64,000 bases of DNA from an uncultured Alphaproteobacteria bacterium (GCA_947646585.1 CANSHD010000001.1:124001-188000), one strand, 5' to 3'. Positions 51,885 to 60,345 are shown, numbered from the stretch's first letter. Translations and numbers: made by a program. Notes: generated by a model from the letters alone, not told the origin.

Positions 51885-54416
51885 TTAATCGTCGGCGCGC
51901 GCCAAATCATCATATGCACGATACTTTGCGTCATTCTGCACGCGGTATTCGTATTCGGCGGCGCCCGCGGTGTATTGCCGGAACAAATCCGTCACCTTGT
52001 CCAGCGCGGCCGCCATCATTTCCGCCGTGGCGGCCGCATCATACGTGATTGCGCGCACGTCGCCCGAACGCAGCTGTAAAAACATCATCTCGGGCGACGG
52101 ATTGTTTTTTGACGGCGCCGCCGCAAATCCCCCCTGCTGCAGCATATACGCCTCCAGCGGCAGCTGCGGCATCGTACCGTCCGTCAACTGCTTTTTCGAC
52201 GGCGCCGCACCGGTCTTTATGTCAACGACCATTCCGTCGCTCACACGGTCCGCACGTGCGCGAACCGTACGCGAACCGACATTTCCGACCGGAATCCGTA
52301 CCGCGCCCGCAATTTCCGCACGCCCCGGATACTGCGCCAAAACATCGGCGACAATGGGCGCAATCTCCAAAAAGCGCCGATGCCAGAAATGAAATAGAAC
52401 ACTGCGCGGCCCGACGATATCGCGCGCGCGCGCATCCATCATCGCCACAATCGCCGGCGCGGACAGACCGTCCGCATGCTCTATCACATCGTGAACCAAA
52501 TTTCCAAACGTTCGCGCGTCGGGCCCGACCCACCAATCGTCCATCGGGTGCAGACGCAGAATATGCCGCGCATAGAACGCATACGGATTATGTATCAGCA
52601 GTTCCAGTTCCGTCACATAAACGTCAGACCAGTCGGCGCCCGGCGCCGCTGCGCCCGGATTCAGGGGACGCGCGGCCGGCATGTCGCGGCCACGCACCGA
52701 CCCCAGAATATCCGCCGACGACGCGCGGTCAAACACACCACCATGCGCGCACACACGCGACAAAAAACGCGATTCCGTCGTCTGCGTGCCGCCCGACATT
52801 TTACTGCGCAGCCAATATACACGCGGCCCGCATGACAGATTCATAAAGTCCAGCGCCATTAACGACACTTTTCTGTCAGCCGTCGGCAACCCGGCCAACG
52901 CCGCCACGACGCGCGGCAGCCATGCATTCTCGTATCCGCGCGCCGGGAACATCCCCTCGTTCAGGCCGGTCAATATAACGACGTCCGCCGTCTGCATACG
53001 CGATTCAATCGTCCCCAGAACACATATGCGCGCCCCGTCATCCATCGGGGGACGCAACGACACCCCTGTCAGCGTATCCGCAACAAACGCCCGCGCGTCA
53101 TGGGCGCCCACCTCTATCCCCGTCGCCGCCAGGGCCTGCGACAATTCGTCCAGCGCAACCCAAACGGGCGCCGACGCCGCATCGTCAATATCAATGGCGG
53201 GCTGCAGTTCGAGAAGATTTGCCTCAACCGCGTTTGATATCATGCGCATCAAATCGCCGCCCGCCGATGCATACATGCGCTCAAACGTGTTATCGTCACG
53301 TTCTATCCACGCGTCCAACATATTTAAAATTGCACGCCCCGCCGGCGACATTGCGCCGGATATGCCGCCGGAAAAATCCGCGGACAGGCCCCGCGCCGCA
53401 AACATTGCGCGCAGACGTCCGTTCGCCGCCGCGTCCGGCGTTATTATCAGAACGCTTTTCCCGTCCGCCGACGCACGCGCGGCGATTTCAACCGCCGCCG
53501 CGGCTTCTTCGGCCTCGCGCGCGCATTCAATCAATCCGCACCCCGGCAAATCGGTCGTCGCACCCGATATTGAATTGCCAAAGGCGCGGTTGAAAAAATC
53601 AATATTGGACGGGCCGACATCGATTTCAATAACGTCCGACGGCGCCGCCCCAATGCGCTGTAAAAATTTATATTCCGAATTATACGGATTGGTATCCAAC
53701 ATAAAATCCGCCGCGTCACCGGAAATCTTTCCGGGCAGCAAAATCCGCCCGTTCGCCATCCGCGCGACAGCATCCATCAAATCGGCCGTCGCGGGAACGG
53801 ACGCGGTGGACGCGCATACGATAACACGGGAAAAATCGCCTTTGTTTATGACATCTATCCATGCACGGATATCGGCGTTGCGACGCGCCGCACGCGTCAT
53901 GCGCCCCGCCCCGCACTGCGGCATTACGCCCGCAATAATATTCAGCATTTGGGCCTTTGCCTGAAAGTGCGCCGCATATTTTTCCCCGACCAGCCCCGCC
54001 CAGTCCAGCCCCGCAACATCCACGCCCTCGTTCTCCAGATAATCGGTCATGCGAATCAAATCGCGCGCCACCGGCAGCGCCGCGCCGATATTCGCAATGT
54101 TCGCATCGGCCGCCAGCAGTTTTGCCGCCACGCATACACGCAAAATATCCGGCACAACGTCATCGGTGTCGGGCGCACCGTCATCGTCGAAATCGGACGG
54201 GTCCGCCCCCTCGCCCAGGGCGACCAGGCGCGGCAAAACGGCCGCCCCGCCCTTTTTCTCGGCAATCATTTTTTCAACCGTGCGCACGGCGCGACGACTG
54301 GGCAGAAAAATCAGCATGTCCGCGATATCCGCGTTGCCGTCCGAAATCACGCGCCACAACGCGTCCGCCATGCGCGCCGGGTTTGATGCACAAAAAATAT
54401 TCTTATTTGATGCCAA
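51885..54416 (-). CDS. addB: Double-strand break repair protein AddB (alphaproteobacterial type)
   Basis: 843 residues. The start codon is TTG at 54416 (TTG GCA TCA), since no upstream ATG is in frame and the N-terminus ASNKNIFCASNPARMADALW fits the family; an ATG 15 codons later is the alternative. An inactive helicase-like region spans the first two thirds, with LPSRRAVRTVEKMI and LTGLNEGMFPARGYENAW. The RecB-like nuclease domain follows, with TFGNLVHDVIEHAD and VVDIKTGAAPSKKQL (about 730). AddAB resects breaks for RecA. addA is not adjacent in the window. Confidence 0.88.
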   Translation of the reverse strand: MASNKNIFCASNPARMADALWRVISDGNADIADMLIFLPSRRAVRTVEKMIAEKKGGAAVLPRLVALGEGADPSDFDDDGAPDTDDVVPDILRVCVAAKLLAADANIANIGAALPVARDLIRMTDYLENEGVDVAGLDWAGLVGEKYAAHFQAKAQMLNIIAGVMPQCGAGRMTRAARRNADIRAWIDVINKGDFSRVIVCASTASVPATADLMDAVARMANGRILLPGKISGDAADFMLDTNPYNSEYKFLQRIGAAPSDVIEIDVGPSNIDFFNRAFGNSISGATTDLPGCGLIECAREAEEAAAAVEIAARASADGKSVLIITPDAAANGRLRAMFAARGLSADFSGGISGAMSPAGRAILNMLDAWIERDDNTFERMYASAGGDLMRMISNAVEANLLELQPAIDIDDAASAPVWVALDELSQALAATGIEVGAHDARAFVADTLTGVSLRPPMDDGARICVLGTIESRMQTADVVILTGLNEGMFPARGYENAWLPRVVAALAGLPTADRKVSLMALDFMNLSCGPRVYWLRSKMSGGTQTTESRFLSRVCAHGGVFDRASSADILGSVRGRDMPAARPLNPGAAAPGADWSDVYVTELELLIHNPYAFYARHILRLHPMDDWWVGPDARTFGNLVHDVIEHADGLSAPAIVAMMDARARDIVGPRSVLFHFWHRRFLEIAPIVADVLAQYPGRAEIAGAVRIPVGNVGSRTVRARADRVSDGMVVDIKTGAAPSKKQLTDGTMPQLPLEAYMLQQGGFAAAPSKNNPSPEMMFLQLRSGDVRAITYDAAATAEMMAAALDKVTDLFRQYTAGAAEYEYRVQNDAKYRAYDDLARADD

Positions 54417-54957
54417 TCGTCGCCCTTATGGGATCCAGCCCCGTTTTTTTCTCAGCCGATGTTTCTATTATTTCCGGCACCATGGCGCCATGGTCCGTAT
54501 GATTTATTCGCATCTGCTTTTCCTCGCGCACACGCTTGTCCTTTTTGGTGTACACAATCTGGTATGGAATCGCGTTCGCGTCACAGAAATCCATCAAGTC
54601 CAAATCGGAATCCCGCGGCCCGATGCGCGAATCAATCAAGATAAACAGACGCTTTAACTGGCGCCGGCCGCGCAAATATTCCTCCAGACGAAGAAGCCAC
54701 CGCATCGCGTCGCTGCGCGCGACCCGCGCATATCCGTATCCGGGCAAATCCACAATCATCACGCGGTCGTCGATGTTAAACATATTTAATGATTGCGTAC
54801 GCCCCGGCGTGTTTGATGTTCGCGCCACCGGCGCACCGACAATCGCGTTAATCAGTGACGATTTTCCAACATTACTGCGCCCGACAAACGCGTACTCTGG
54901 GAAATGAGTATTCGGCAACGCCGACACCCTTTCAAAACTGCCGACAAATTTAATCAT
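54403..54957 (-). CDS. engB: Ribosome biogenesis GTP-binding protein YsxC/EngB
   Basis: 184 residues from ATG 54957 (MIKFVGSFERVSALPNTHFP); the longer frame runs through rsmI and is rejected. G1 is GRSNVGKSS, G3 is DLPGYGYA, G4 is TKKD, and G5 is SAEKKTG. It helps assemble the 50S subunit. It overlaps the end of rsmI by eight bases and the addB start by 14 bases, so rsmI-engB-addB is one tightly coupled unit. Confidence 0.92.
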   Translation of the reverse strand: MIKFVGSFERVSALPNTHFPEYAFVGRSNVGKSSLINAIVGAPVARTSNTPGRTQSLNMFNIDDRVMIVDLPGYGYARVARSDAMRWLLRLEEYLRGRRQLKRLFILIDSRIGPRDSDLDLMDFCDANAIPYQIVYTKKDKRVREEKQMRINHTDHGAMVPEIIETSAEKKTGLDPIRATIGIK

Positions 54958-55744
54958 TATCCGCCTCCAGCAGGCGCCGATACGCCTCTTTCTTTGAAAT
55001 GCCCGCACGCGCCGCCAGATCCGCCGCCGCGGATTTTGTGGACGATGCGACAACATCGTTGACAATCTCTGCAATCTCGGCGTCGGTCATTTTATGTTCC
55101 GGCGCGGGTGCGACGACAATCACAATCTCGCCCCGCGGCGGCGTTATGGAGACCAGTTCCGCCGGATATCCGATTATCGTTTCCTCGTGAATCTTTGTTA
55201 TCTCGCGCACAATGGCAATGCGGCGCTCCGGCATGACCCGCGCCAGCGTCGCAATCGTCGCCATGATGCGGTTCGGGCTTTCATAATAAATGATTGTGTG
55301 GCGTATTTTGTTGTCGTCGCGAACTTTTTTTTCATCAAAAAAGCCGCAGAACGTAAACCGGTCCGTCGGAAATCCCGACAGCACCAGCGCCGATATCGCC
55401 GCCGTGGGTCCCGGCACGACAAACACCGGCACGCCCGCCGCGCGGCATTCCCGCACCAGACGAAATCCCGGGTCGCTGACCCCGGGCATTCCCGCATCCG
55501 ACACGGCGGCGATTGTGGCCCCGTTCTGCAGACGTTCAACCAGCCCCGGCACCACGTCGCGCTCGTTATGGTCATGCATGGCGCGCACCGGTGTTGCAAT
55601 GTCAAAATGCGACGCCAGCTTGCCGAAAACGCGCGTATCCTCGGCCAAAACCAAATCGACACCACGCAGTACCTCTATCGCGCGCGGTGACATATCCGAC
55701 AAATTTCCAATGGGTGTTCCAACAATATAAAGCCCGGTTTGCAT
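54950..55744 (-). CDS. rsmI: 16S rRNA (cytidine-1402-2'-O) methyltransferase RsmI
   Basis: 264 residues. The opening is GLYIVGTPIGNLSDMSPRAIEVL, followed by EDTRVFGKL, then VSDAGMPGVSDPG and VPGPTAAISALVLSGFPTD, all diagnostic of RsmI in the tetrapyrrole-methylase fold. EITKIHEE is the usual later block. It is divergent from the LpoA-like lipoprotein gene, as yraL and yraM (rsmI and lpoA) are in E. coli. Confidence 0.95.
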   Translation of the reverse strand: MQTGLYIVGTPIGNLSDMSPRAIEVLRGVDLVLAEDTRVFGKLASHFDIATPVRAMHDHNERDVVPGLVERLQNGATIAAVSDAGMPGVSDPGFRLVRECRAAGVPVFVVPGPTAAISALVLSGFPTDRFTFCGFFDEKKVRDDNKIRHTIIYYESPNRIMATIATLARVMPERRIAIVREITKIHEETIIGYPAELVSITPPRGEIVIVVAPAPEHKMTDAEIAEIVNDVVASSTKSAAADLAARAGISKKEAYRRLLEADND

Positions 55745-55792
55745 TCAAAATCCTTTTATAGTAAAATGATACAGAATAAAATGGATTTTTCA

Positions 55793-57376
55793 ATGCATAT
55801 AAAGAATTTTTTGGGATTTTTGGGTGGTGTCGCGCTGCTGGCCGGGTGCCAGGGCCCCATGTCGCGCGGCACATGGCAGGGGGAATACGGATCTTACACC
55901 GCGACATCGTCGGCAACCGCACTGTACGGCACGCCGGCCGCAACGGACACCGCGCCGCACCGCATGGCCGTGCTGCTGCCTCTAACGGGGGATAACGCCG
56001 CAACAGGCCGCGCAATCAAGACATCGATAGAGACCGCCGTCCTGCAGCGCGCACTGGCCAGCCTGTCGGTATCGTTCTTTGACTCGACCGCCGGCACCAC
56101 CGCAATAAACGACGCATTGGGCGCATCGCCCGAGATAATTGTCGGTCCCCTGTTCGCCGCCGATGCGCGCATGCTGCGCGCGGCAAAGCCAAACGACCTG
56201 CCGGCGATATCGTTCACATCGGACGCGACGGCCGTTGGCGACGGTGTTATGACAATGGCGCTGATGCCGTCCAACGGGGTTGAGGCAATCGTATCCGAAA
56301 TCGCCGCCGACAAGGCGCGCGGTATTGTGATACTGGCCCCGGATACAAATTCCGGCAAGTTAATGGCCGCCGCCGCGCGTGCCGCCGCGACAAATTACGA
56401 CATACCGGTCTCGGGCCTGGTCTATTATCGCGAAAAGGACACCGATTCCATCAAGAACGCCGCAATGCGCGCGTCCCTTTATAACGCACGCAGCGCCGCA
56501 AACACGCGCGCACGTGAAATACTGTCCGACATATTGACAACGGAACGTTTGACGGCGATTGAAAAATCGTCACTGTCGCGCCAGCTGGACCGCATCTCGA
56601 AATCAGAGACAATCGGCCGCCTGCCGTATGACGCGGTCTTGTTATTGGGCACCGGCGACGACGCAAAATCATTGGTGTCGTTCCTGCGCTATTACGGGGT
56701 CACCGCGCGCGAGGCAAACCTGTACGGAACCGCAATGTGGGACGGCGCAAACATTGATTCCGACATAACGCTTAGCGGGGCGAAATACCCGGCCCTGCCC
56801 GAAATGAATCCGGCGTTTGCAAACCTCTACGAACAGATTACCGGCCGCACGCCGTCACGCCTGGCGTCATTTGGATATGATGCGGCAAACCTGGCGATTG
56901 GAATGGTGTATTCCGACAAATCGAATGCCGCATACCTGTTGGACCCCAGCGGTTACATGGGCATTGACGGATTGATAAGATTAACACCCAACGGCGCCAG
57001 CCAGCGCGCCCTGCGCATTGTAGAGGTGGCGGGCACCCCCACCCCGCGCGAGGTAAAACCGGCCCCGACAAATTTCCTTAAACCCATATACAATGTCGAC
57101 CAGTTGACACTGTCGCCGGCACGTGAAATGGCAATGGAAACACCGGGGATAAATCCGCTGACCTATATCCAGATTCCGGACCGCTTGACGGGCAAGTACA
57201 AGTCAAAGACATACGGCGCAAACGTAACCCAGCCCGACACCCGGGCCCAGCAAAACATTGTCACAATCCTGCCCGAGGATGACAGCGACGAAATCGTAAC
57301 CAATCCGGATTTTAAGCCCCGCGCCTTGGAATCCGTGAACCGCACATATATCGACAGCGTCGAAATCTACGAATAA
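55793..57376 (+). CDS. Penicillin-binding protein activator, LpoA-like lipoprotein
   Basis: 527 residues from ATG 55793 (MHIKNFLGFLGGVALLAGC); ATG 55781 is a possible start. The lipobox LLAGC places the lipid-bearing Cys at about residue 19. The rest is a type-1 periplasmic-binding fold: VLLPLTGDNAATGRAIKTSIE, IIVGPLFAADARML, GIVILAPDTNSGKLM and LASFGYDAANLAIGM. LpoA/LppC activates PBP1A from the outer membrane. Synteny with rsmI supports this. It is shorter than E. coli LpoA and may lack the N-terminal TPR domain, so a ligand-binding alternative remains. Confidence 0.75.
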   Translation: MHIKNFLGFLGGVALLAGCQGPMSRGTWQGEYGSYTATSSATALYGTPAATDTAPHRMAVLLPLTGDNAATGRAIKTSIETAVLQRALASLSVSFFDSTAGTTAINDALGASPEIIVGPLFAADARMLRAAKPNDLPAISFTSDATAVGDGVMTMALMPSNGVEAIVSEIAADKARGIVILAPDTNSGKLMAAAARAAATNYDIPVSGLVYYREKDTDSIKNAAMRASLYNARSAANTRAREILSDILTTERLTAIEKSSLSRQLDRISKSETIGRLPYDAVLLLGTGDDAKSLVSFLRYYGVTAREANLYGTAMWDGANIDSDITLSGAKYPALPEMNPAFANLYEQITGRTPSRLASFGYDAANLAIGMVYSDKSNAAYLLDPSGYMGIDGLIRLTPNGASQRALRIVEVAGTPTPREVKPAPTNFLKPIYNVDQLTLSPAREMAMETPGINPLTYIQIPDRLTGKYKSKTYGANVTQPDTRAQQNIVTILPEDDSDEIVTNPDFKPRALESVNRTYIDSVEIYE

Positions 57377-57402
57377 ACGAAACGATTATTGGGGGCACAA
57401 AA

Positions 57403-57771
57403 ATGAAACGCCTGATTGCAATCATATTGACGCTGGGAATTTCGTCCTGTGGGACAATCGGCATCGGCAGCAATCATGAAACGATGATTTTCAACAATTC
57501 GTCCGACGTAATCAGCGCATCGTCCGACAACGGAATATTTAAAATCAAACCGAATGAAAAAATGCGGGTGCGCGCGGGAAACGGCATTACGATAAAAACA
57601 CCGAACGACAACTGTCCCCAGCCGATAATTGCACGCCGCCCGAACAGCGCGGCCATATTCCTTGACATATTCCCCGGAATAATATTCGGGATTGTGCCGC
57701 TGGCCGCCGACGCGATAACAAACAATTTATATAAAATGCCGCGCCAGTATACATACGCATGCGCAGAATAA
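57403..57771 (+). CDS. Small lipoprotein
   Basis: 122 residues. MKRLIAIILTLGISSC gives a lipobox with Cys at 16. The mature part has a beta-rich segment (TMIFNNSSDVISASSDNGIF) and one hydrophobic stretch near 85-105 (IFLDIFPGIIFGIVPLAADAI), plus two further Cys. GGGGGC precedes the ATG. It lies 26 bases after the LpoA-like gene and is likely co-transcribed. The function is unknown. Confidence 0.6.
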   Translation: MKRLIAIILTLGISSCGTIGIGSNHETMIFNNSSDVISASSDNGIFKIKPNEKMRVRAGNGITIKTPNDNCPQPIIARRPNSAAIFLDIFPGIIFGIVPLAADAITNNLYKMPRQYTYACAE

Positions 57772-57874
57772 AAAACGTGCCAGTACTTTTATATTGTTAT
57801 TTTAGAATTATGATAGCCGCTCGGCTGTCCTCATTTTCTCCTTTCTGGATTCCAAGACCAGATTAAATTGTTTT
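57772..57874. other. AT-rich spacer with a short SD-led micro-ORF
   Basis: On the minus strand AGGAG and an ATG at 57827 open an eight-codon frame (MRTAERLS) that ends at a small GCCGAGCGGC palindrome region. The 14-base TATTTTAGAATTAT (57799-57812) recurs at 58087-58100 inside the Imm32-like gene, in the same reading phase (N-S-K-I). It may be a decayed duplicate of that gene's 3' end. Nothing else is seen. Confidence 0.3.
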
Positions 57875-58059
57875 TTACAACTTATTTTCCACCATGCACT
57901 TATAGCCGGTATTTGTGCGAATTTGCATTATTACATTTTTAACAGAAACGCCTTTAAACATATTTGCTTCCAATAAAAAAATGCACAATCATACGGGGGA
58001 ATTTCTAAAGCATTTCCATCAATCCATTCAGTACGAGCATTGTGTCTGTTTCGTATCAT
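57875..58059 (-). pseudogene. Frameshifted small gene downstream of the Imm32-like gene
   Basis: The ATG at 58059 follows the stop of the upstream gene with no gap (TAAATG). It opens a frame reading MIRNRHNARTEWIDGNAL and on to PPYDCAF. At a run of seven T on the minus strand (57975-57981) the sensible reading shifts. In the neighbouring frame it continues LLEANMFKGVSVKNVIMQIR and ends at 57875 (about 61 residues in all). Without the shift the protein stops after 42 codons. Either the gene is broken, the run is a slippage site, or the assembly has an indel. The family is unknown. Confidence 0.45.
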
Positions 58060-58332
58060 TTATTTTCTTTGCAAAACCACTTCCGATATTTTAGAATTAT
58101 CATCAATCAATGTTAAATTGTCTATATGAAAATGCTGTCCTTTATCTTCTCCAGATATGGCAAGAGCGATTAACAAATCCGCAAACTCAATCAAATCTAT
58201 TGCAGAGCCTTTTAAAATAAGCGAGTTGTTTTCAAGTTCTAAAGAAAGTCCAGTGCTAACAATATTTTCACTGGGATATAAGTTTTCATTTTTCAGGCAT
58301 TTAGTAACAAATGATTGATTTTTCATTTTCAA
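58060..58332 (-). CDS. Imm32-like small protein in AT-rich island
   Basis: 90 residues, no signal peptide. The block GSAIDLIEFADLLIALAI (about 44-61), then GQHFHIDNLTLIDDNS (about 66-81), resembles Imm32-type immunity proteins, in which a helix LxxLAxxL is followed by a HxHxD strand and a short final strand. No toxin gene is nearby, so it would be an orphan immunity or solitary protein. The codon use is far more AT-rich than its neighbours, a sign of transfer. AGGA precedes the ATG, and the promoter is at 58361-58390. Confidence 0.5.
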   Translation of the reverse strand: MKMKNQSFVTKCLKNENLYPSENIVSTGLSLELENNSLILKGSAIDLIEFADLLIALAISGEDKGQHFHIDNLTLIDDNSKISEVVLQRK

Positions 58333-58360
58333 GTTCCTATATTTCTAATGTAACGGTTTT

Positions 58361-58390
58361 ATTATAACAAAAATTTTTCAAAAACCTCAA
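58361..58390 (-). promoter_or_regulatory. Promoter of the Imm32-like gene
   Basis: On the minus strand TTGAGG (58385-58390) and TATAAT (58361-58366) are separated by 18 bases. The repeat unit at 58402 lies just upstream of the -35. Confidence 0.55.
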
Positions 58391-58401
58391 AACGGTCAGT
58401 A

Positions 58402-58614
58402 CCCAAAATAATCAAACCATTTGTCAAACGCCCTACACATCCTAAAAAGCAACCGGTAATTAACAAAAAATCCCTTTGCCTAAAATAATCACACCATCTG
58501 TCCTGACCATCAAAAGAGTCATTTGACCGTTTTGTTTGACACATGGTTTGATTATTTCCTACCCCTCAAACTCGCACACAAAGCCAATTACCCGAAATAA
58601 TAGCACCATCTGTC
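58402..58614. repeat. Four degenerate 22-24-base repeats (three direct, one inverted)
   Basis: Direct copies are at 58402-58425, 58479-58502 and 58591-58614, with consensus CCnAAATAATCAnACCATnTG followed by TC. An inverted copy is at 58536-58557. Copy 1 and the inverted copy agree best (AATAATCAAACCAT, and then GTCAAAC). Spacing is irregular (53, 33 and 33 bases between units). No reading frame of substance crosses the block. They lie between the Imm32-like promoter and the tRNA pair. Their function is unknown. Confidence 0.6.
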
Positions 58615-58689
58615 ATAATCGAAACAACTCAAAAAATACATCAAACAAAATTGATATAGAAAAAGATTCTGATTTTCAATTAGCAGACA

Positions 58690-58720
58690 ACAAAAACGAC
58701 CGGATTTTATCCGGTCGTTT
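58690..58720 (-). terminator. tRNA operon terminator
   Basis: ACGACCGGAT pairs with ATCCGGTCGT across a short AT loop. On the minus strand TTTTTG follows. It ends the tRNA-Gly/tRNA-Tyr transcript. Confidence 0.8.
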
Positions 58721-58724
58721 AGTC

Positions 58725-58811
58725 TGGTGGGAGTGGCTGGATTCGAACCAGCTCAGGCTTAAGCCAACAGATTTACAGTCTGCCCCGGCTCTCCAACTCC
58801 GGCGCACGCCC
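58725..58811 (-). tRNA. tRNA-Tyr (GTA)
   Basis: 87 bases including an encoded ACCA end. The anticodon loop CTGTAAA gives GTA, and the long variable arm and GGTTCGAATCC T-loop are as expected for bacterial tRNA-Tyr. The acceptor stem GGGCGTG pairs with CACTCCC except at the fourth pair (C opposite T), a mismatch worth noting. It follows tRNA-Gly by six bases on the same transcript. Confidence 0.9.
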
Positions 58812-58817
58812 AATCTA

Positions 58818-58892
58818 TGGTGCGGGCAGCGGGAATCGAACCCGCATTTCAAGCTTGGAAGGCTTGCATACTAGCCTTTGTACTATGCCCGC
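58818..58892 (-). tRNA. tRNA-Gly (TCC)
   Basis: 75 bases with an encoded CCA end. The acceptor stem GCGGGCA/TGCCCGC is perfect, the anticodon loop CTTCCAA gives TCC, and the T-arm GCGGGTTCGATTCCCGC is regular. It is first in the two-tRNA operon. Confidence 0.95.
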
Positions 58893-58912
58893 AACAAATC
58901 TAGAGCCCAGTG

Positions 58913-58940
58913 ATTATATACCAATATTCCCCAAAAGCAA
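58913..58940 (-). promoter_or_regulatory. tRNA operon promoter
   Basis: On the minus strand TTGCTT (58935-58940) and TATAAT (58913-58918) are separated by 16 bases, giving a start a few bases before tRNA-Gly. Confidence 0.6.
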
Positions 58941-58986
58941 GCGATTATTGCATTTAATAAAAATTCCGCCAAGCACACATATACCA

Positions 58987-59015
58987 TTGCTAAATATTGT
59001 CAACACTGCTATCAT
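58987..59015 (+). promoter_or_regulatory. Promoter of the gene at 59037
   Basis: TTGCTA (58987-58992) and TATCAT (59010-59015) are separated by 17 bases. AAAGGAG and then the ATG at 59037 follow. Confidence 0.5.
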
Positions 59016-59036
59016 CCAAAATACAAAGGAGCATTT

Positions 59037-59660
59037 ATGTACAATATATCACAAATAATCGCAAGCCTGCAGTTTGTCCCAAGAATCGCCAACACGCACT
59101 ATTATTACCAGACATACGGAAATCCGGCGATAGTTCCATCTCAAAAAACATCGGATATCAAGGGCGCCCCACAGATAAAAACATCGCAGAAAAAATTGCA
59201 GTGCGATAAAAACGAGTCCGCTGTTTCAACCACGACAACAATATCTGCTCCTATATCACAGCCGATTACAGTAACGGGCGCACGCAAAAAATACCGCAAG
59301 AATGTGAACAAACAGGCATTGGCCGAATACTTTGACAAGTCGGACAAAATCACGGAATCTGCGAAATGGCTGGCGGATGTGACGGCGGAATTGGACCGCA
59401 AAGACGCAGAACGTCGCGACGCCCAAACCGCGGAACAGGAAAAATTGCGCGAATTTGTGGAAACGCTGAAAGCGCCCGTCGCACATTATATCATTGTTGT
59501 AATGATTGACTTTGCGCCACTGGCAAACACCATGTCCGCACGCGAGGAAATAAACGCGAACATCCTGGATAAATTTGAGCGTCGCATGCAACGCGTCAGC
59601 CAGGCCCGCGGCATGAAAAAGATGCATGACATTCACAAACTGCGTCAAAATCAGAAATAA
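59037..59660 (+). CDS. Hypothetical helical protein
   Basis: 207 residues, no signal peptide. The first 80 residues are Ser/Thr/Gln rich and probably disordered. The remainder is a long charged helix-rich region (about 100-150, WLADVTAELDRKDAERRDAQ) likely to form a coiled coil, then a hydrophobic patch (HYIIVVMIDFAPLANTM) and a basic tail. It has a strong AAAGGAG ribosome binding site. I recognise no family. Confidence 0.5.
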   Translation: MYNISQIIASLQFVPRIANTHYYYQTYGNPAIVPSQKTSDIKGAPQIKTSQKKLQCDKNESAVSTTTTISAPISQPITVTGARKKYRKNVNKQALAEYFDKSDKITESAKWLADVTAELDRKDAERRDAQTAEQEKLREFVETLKAPVAHYIIVVMIDFAPLANTMSAREEINANILDKFERRMQRVSQARGMKKMHDIHKLRQNQK

Positions 59661-59687
59661 AAAAACGGCCGTTTTGGCCGTTTTTTT
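59661..59687. terminator. Bidirectional terminator
   Basis: AAAAACGGCC pairs with GGCCGTTTTT around GTTTT, directly after the stop at 59660 and before the convergent Cys-rich gene. Confidence 0.85.
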
Positions 59688-59706
59688 ATCCCCCGAGCGG
59701 TACCCG

Positions 59707-60333
59707 TTAATTCATCGGCGGAAAGCATTCGTCGCCGTCTTTCTTACAGCATGCAAATGTTGCATTGCCTAAATCCTTGAATATCTCGCCGGTGCAGCAT
59801 CCGAATTTATTCGGTTTTGTTCCGTCACCGCAAAGCCCTTTTTCTATATTCGCGGCAATCTCGGCGGCGATTTCCTCATCAGACTTCTGTGGTTGCGGCG
59901 GTGTCACCTGCATCGGCGGGAAACACGCGTCGCCTTTACAGCAATACATTACGCCGTTGCCGATATCGGCGTATTCCTCGCCCGGACAGCAACCGTTGGC
60001 GTCGGGATTGGTGCACGCGTCGGCAACCAACGGTTCTTCCGCCGCCGCTGTATCCTCTTTCTCCGCCTCTGTCTTTTCGGGTGTGGCCACCTGAACACGG
60101 GCGGCGGCAATCGTACGCGAACCGCGGCCCGATGCGCGCGCCACACAGTCGCGACGATACGCCCCGCGCAAATCCGTCAACAACGCCGCGTCTGCGTCAT
60201 TCAAATCGGCCTCGGCCGCCAATGCGTCAATTCGCGCCTTTATATCCGCACACGACTGACGCTCTGTCACATCCGCGGCAAAGGCGTTGAACGACACGGC
60301 GCCCGCAATCAAGGCAAGTGTGATTTTACGCAT
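59707..60333 (-). CDS. Exported protein with duplicated Cys-rich module
   Basis: 208 residues. The signal peptide MRKITLALIAGAVSFNAFA is cut near 20. The C-terminal half holds two copies of one module: NGCCPGEEYADIGNGVMYCC with DACFPPM (about 111-138), and FGCCTGEIFKDLGNATFACC with DECFPPM (about 175-207). Each has six Cys counting the one before it, so three disulfides per module are likely. A Glu/Ala-rich spacer separates them. The Cys pattern recalls the C-terminal module of the 758-residue exported protein. The function is unknown. Confidence 0.6.
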   Translation of the reverse strand: MRKITLALIAGAVSFNAFAADVTERQSCADIKARIDALAAEADLNDADAALLTDLRGAYRRDCVARASGRGSRTIAAARVQVATPEKTEAEKEDTAAAEEPLVADACTNPDANGCCPGEEYADIGNGVMYCCKGDACFPPMQVTPPQPQKSDEEIAAEIAANIEKGLCGDGTKPNKFGCCTGEIFKDLGNATFACCKKDGDECFPPMN

Positions 60334-60345
60334 CTGCGCCCCCTT

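Noticed and set aside
58402..58614. CRISPR array
   Set aside because: Repeats are degenerate, spacing is uneven and one copy is inverted, and no cas gene is near.
58536..58874. A 112-codon open frame on the plus strand
   Set aside because: It runs antisense through both tRNA genes and has no ribosome binding site.
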